64,000 bases of DNA from Eleusine coracana subsp. coracana (Eukaryota; Streptophyta; Magnoliopsida; Poales; Poaceae): assembly GCA_032690845.1 (NCBI GenBank), contig CM064417.1:28520536-28584535 (forward strand), given 5' to 3'. Below the pieces are notes generated by a model that did not search any database, was not told the DNA's origin, and saw nothing but the letters and a program-made list of their open reading frames with translations. A program made the translations under genes and the position numbers. Shown here piece after piece: positions 62,858 through 64,000 of this stretch. Positions within the stretch are counted from its first letter, which is position 1. Each line of letters begins with the position of its first letter.

Positions 62858-64000
62858 TCCTCCCCCTCTTGAAGTGGAGTCATCCTCGACTCAAGCTCAT
62901 CCTCTTCTCCCAAGTATGGTTTCAAATCTGAAATGTTAAAAATAGGACTAACCCCGAACTCGGGAGGCAACTCAAGTTTGTATGCATTATCATTAATCTT
63001 CTCTATTATTTTGAATGGACCATCAGCTCTAGGCATTAGTTTAGACTTTCTCAATTCTGGAAATCTATCCTTCCTTAAGTGTAACCACACTAAATCTCCT
63101 ACATCAAGCTTTACTTCCTTTCTTCCCTTACTACCAGCAATTTTATACTTTTCATTCATCTTTTCAATGCTAAGTCTAGTGGTATCATGTATTTGCAAAA
63201 TAAATTCAGCACGCTCCTTAGCATCAATATGAACTCTCTCATTAATAGGTAGAGGAAGTATATCAAGTGGAGTACGGGGATCAAAACCATACACTACCTT
63301 GAATGGACTTACCTTGGTAGTAGAATGTGTTGCCCGATTATAAGCAAACTCAACATGAGGTAAGCATTCTTCCCATTGCTTCAAATTTTTCTTCAAAACA
63401 GCTCGCAACATAGTACCCAAAGTGCGGTTCACAACCTCAGTTTGTCCATCAGTTTGTGGATGACAAGTTGTAGAAAATAACAACTTTGTACCCAACTTAT
63501 TCCAAAGCGTGCGCCAAAAATGACTCAAGAATTTTGCATCACGATCTGAAACAATAGTAGAAGGCATACCATGCAAACGTACAATTTCTTTGAAAAAAAG
63601 ATCAGCAATATAACTAGCATCATCAGTTTTATGACATGATATAAAGTGTGCCATCTTGGAAAAACGATCCACGACAACAAAAATGCTATCGCTCCCCCTC
63701 TTAGTCCTAGGCAGTCCTAAAATAAAGTTCATAGAAATATCCGCCCAAGGAATAGAAGAAACAGGAAGTGGCATGTATAAACCATGTGGATTCAATCGAG
63801 ACTTAGCTTTTTGACATGTAGTGCAGCGAGCAACAAAACGCTCAACATCTTTCCTCATCCTTGGCCAAAAGAAGTGTGTGGCCAAAATATCCTCTGTCTT
63901 CTTAGCACCAAAATAACCCATCAATCCACCTCCATGCGCCTCCTGCAACAACAAAAGACGAACGGAACCAACTGGAATGCATAGGCGGTTAGCTCTAAAC
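62542..64000 (-). CDS. gypsy3 integrase with LTR-encoded C-terminus, partial
   Basis: Open from the window edge to 62542. Zinc site: the first His is present in 'EAHGGGLMGYFG', but the second is Tyr (gypsy2 has GHFG); both Cys are in 'CTTCQK'. The core reads 'ADISMNFILGLP', so the first catalytic Asp is Asn. Asp in 'IVSDRDAKF' and Glu in 'DGQTEVVNRTL' are kept. The C-terminal domain is complete ('GDLVWLHLRKDRFPELRKSK', 'NISDLKPYLGEEDELES'). The frame passes through the PPT ('LQEGEDDEDI') and ends ~104 codons inside the LTR with 'TRARARQLNLEVSSFLRSS'. The long open frame suggests it is younger than its neighbours, yet it is catalytically dead. Counting from codon 63954: Asn 76, Asp 137, Glu 173. 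Confidence 0.93.
   Translation of the reverse strand, partial: FRANRLCIPVGSVRLLLLQEAHGGGLMGYFGAKKTEDILATHFFWPRMRKDVERFVARCTTCQKAKSRLNPHGLYMPLPVSSIPWADISMNFILGLPRTKRGSDSIFVVVDRFSKMAHFISCHKTDDASYIADLFFKEIVRLHGMPSTIVSDRDAKFLSHFWRTLWNKLGTKLLFSTTCHPQTDGQTEVVNRTLGTMLRAVLKKNLKQWEECLPHVEFAYNRATHSTTKVSPFKVVYGFDPRTPLDILPLPINERVHIDAKERAEFILQIHDTTRLSIEKMNEKYKIAGSKGRKEVKLDVGDLVWLHLRKDRFPELRKSKLMPRADGPFKIIEKINDNAYKLELPPEFGVSPIFNISDLKPYLGEEDELESRMTPLQEGEDDEDITPMDTHNTPPNLDLQGPMTRARARQLNLEVSSFLRSSLYVTFENGLLPNDYFMIRNHGEDQEMMGEGFGNVEDQQGLGSQSGGPIKTDFESVSGSRTSLY

Larger units (their letters stand above)
61934..64000 (-). mobile_element. gypsy3, CRM-like chromovirus, minus strand, partial at the window end
   Basis: 3' LTR 61934-62857 (924 bases), PPT (minus AAGAGGGGGAGGA, 62858-62870) and the integrase frame to the window end. 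It is the same LTR subfamily as gypsy2. The presumed left duplication is TTTGG (61929-61933); the other side is outside the window. The remaining pol, gag and 5' LTR would lie to the right. Confidence 0.92.

Noticed and set aside
1..64000. Prokaryote-type systems: operons, CRISPR arrays, toxin-antitoxin, phage, riboswitches
   Set aside because: Repeats and ORFs are all explained by plant LTR retrotransposons; there are no regular spacer repeats, Shine-Dalgarno-led gene clusters or bacterial protein families.

Overview
The window is plant nuclear DNA, most likely from a grass (Poaceae) with a repeat-rich genome. Essentially all of it is LTR retrotransposon sequence, inserted one element into another. 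I see no host gene, rRNA or tRNA gene, CRISPR array or prokaryotic feature. The grass call rests on Maximus/SIRE-Opie-like copia elements with long LTRs, Athila/Tat-like gypsy elements primed by tRNA-Asp, and chromovirus (CRM-like) gypsy elements whose pol frame runs into the LTR. The species cannot be named from sequence alone.

Layout. (1) 1-622: end of a CRM-like LTR inserted in the end of a 'type C' copia LTR. (2) 623-27312: copia A (+ strand, Maximus/SIRE-like): gag, pol, an extra ORF in the env position, and a 3' LTR. It is split by copia B (4297-22943, - strand, Opie/Ji-like; target duplication GATAT/GTTAT). Copia B is itself split by the non-autonomous gypsy element N1 (9294-12868, -, CCATC duplication) and by gypsy1 (15446-19789, +, GAGCT duplication). 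(3) 27313-41277: Athila-type LTR and gag pieces in both orientations. One Athila gag is cut by copia C (27923-37045, +, 2.1-kb LTRs, ACAAT duplication), whose gag and protease modules are out of order. (4) 41278-47675: gypsy2 (+, GTAAG duplication), CRM-like with RT and integrase. It lies just downstream of an uninterrupted ATHILA-ORF1-like reading frame (47767-49143, -). (5) 50522-59863: Athila B (-), a nearly complete gag-protease-RT-RNase H-integrase element with many stops. (6) 59864-61933: Athila remnant and a Tat-like LTR. (7) 61934-64000: gypsy3 (-), CRM-like, running off the right edge.

No element looks autonomous. Most pol copies have lost at least one catalytic acid, often by G-to-A change (Asp to Asn, Glu to Lys). 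The elements with short ORFs (N1, gypsy1, copia C) still have paired LTRs, PBS, PPT and target duplications, so they probably moved using proteins from relatives. The points most worth a second look are: family-specific arrays of short palindromes in several LTR families; a shared stop plus Glu-to-Lys change at the same integrase codons in two copia families; three CRM-like elements that keep the same protease tail after losing the normal active site or zinc knuckle; a domain-permuted copia element; and two reading frames with a plant-mobile-type motif.
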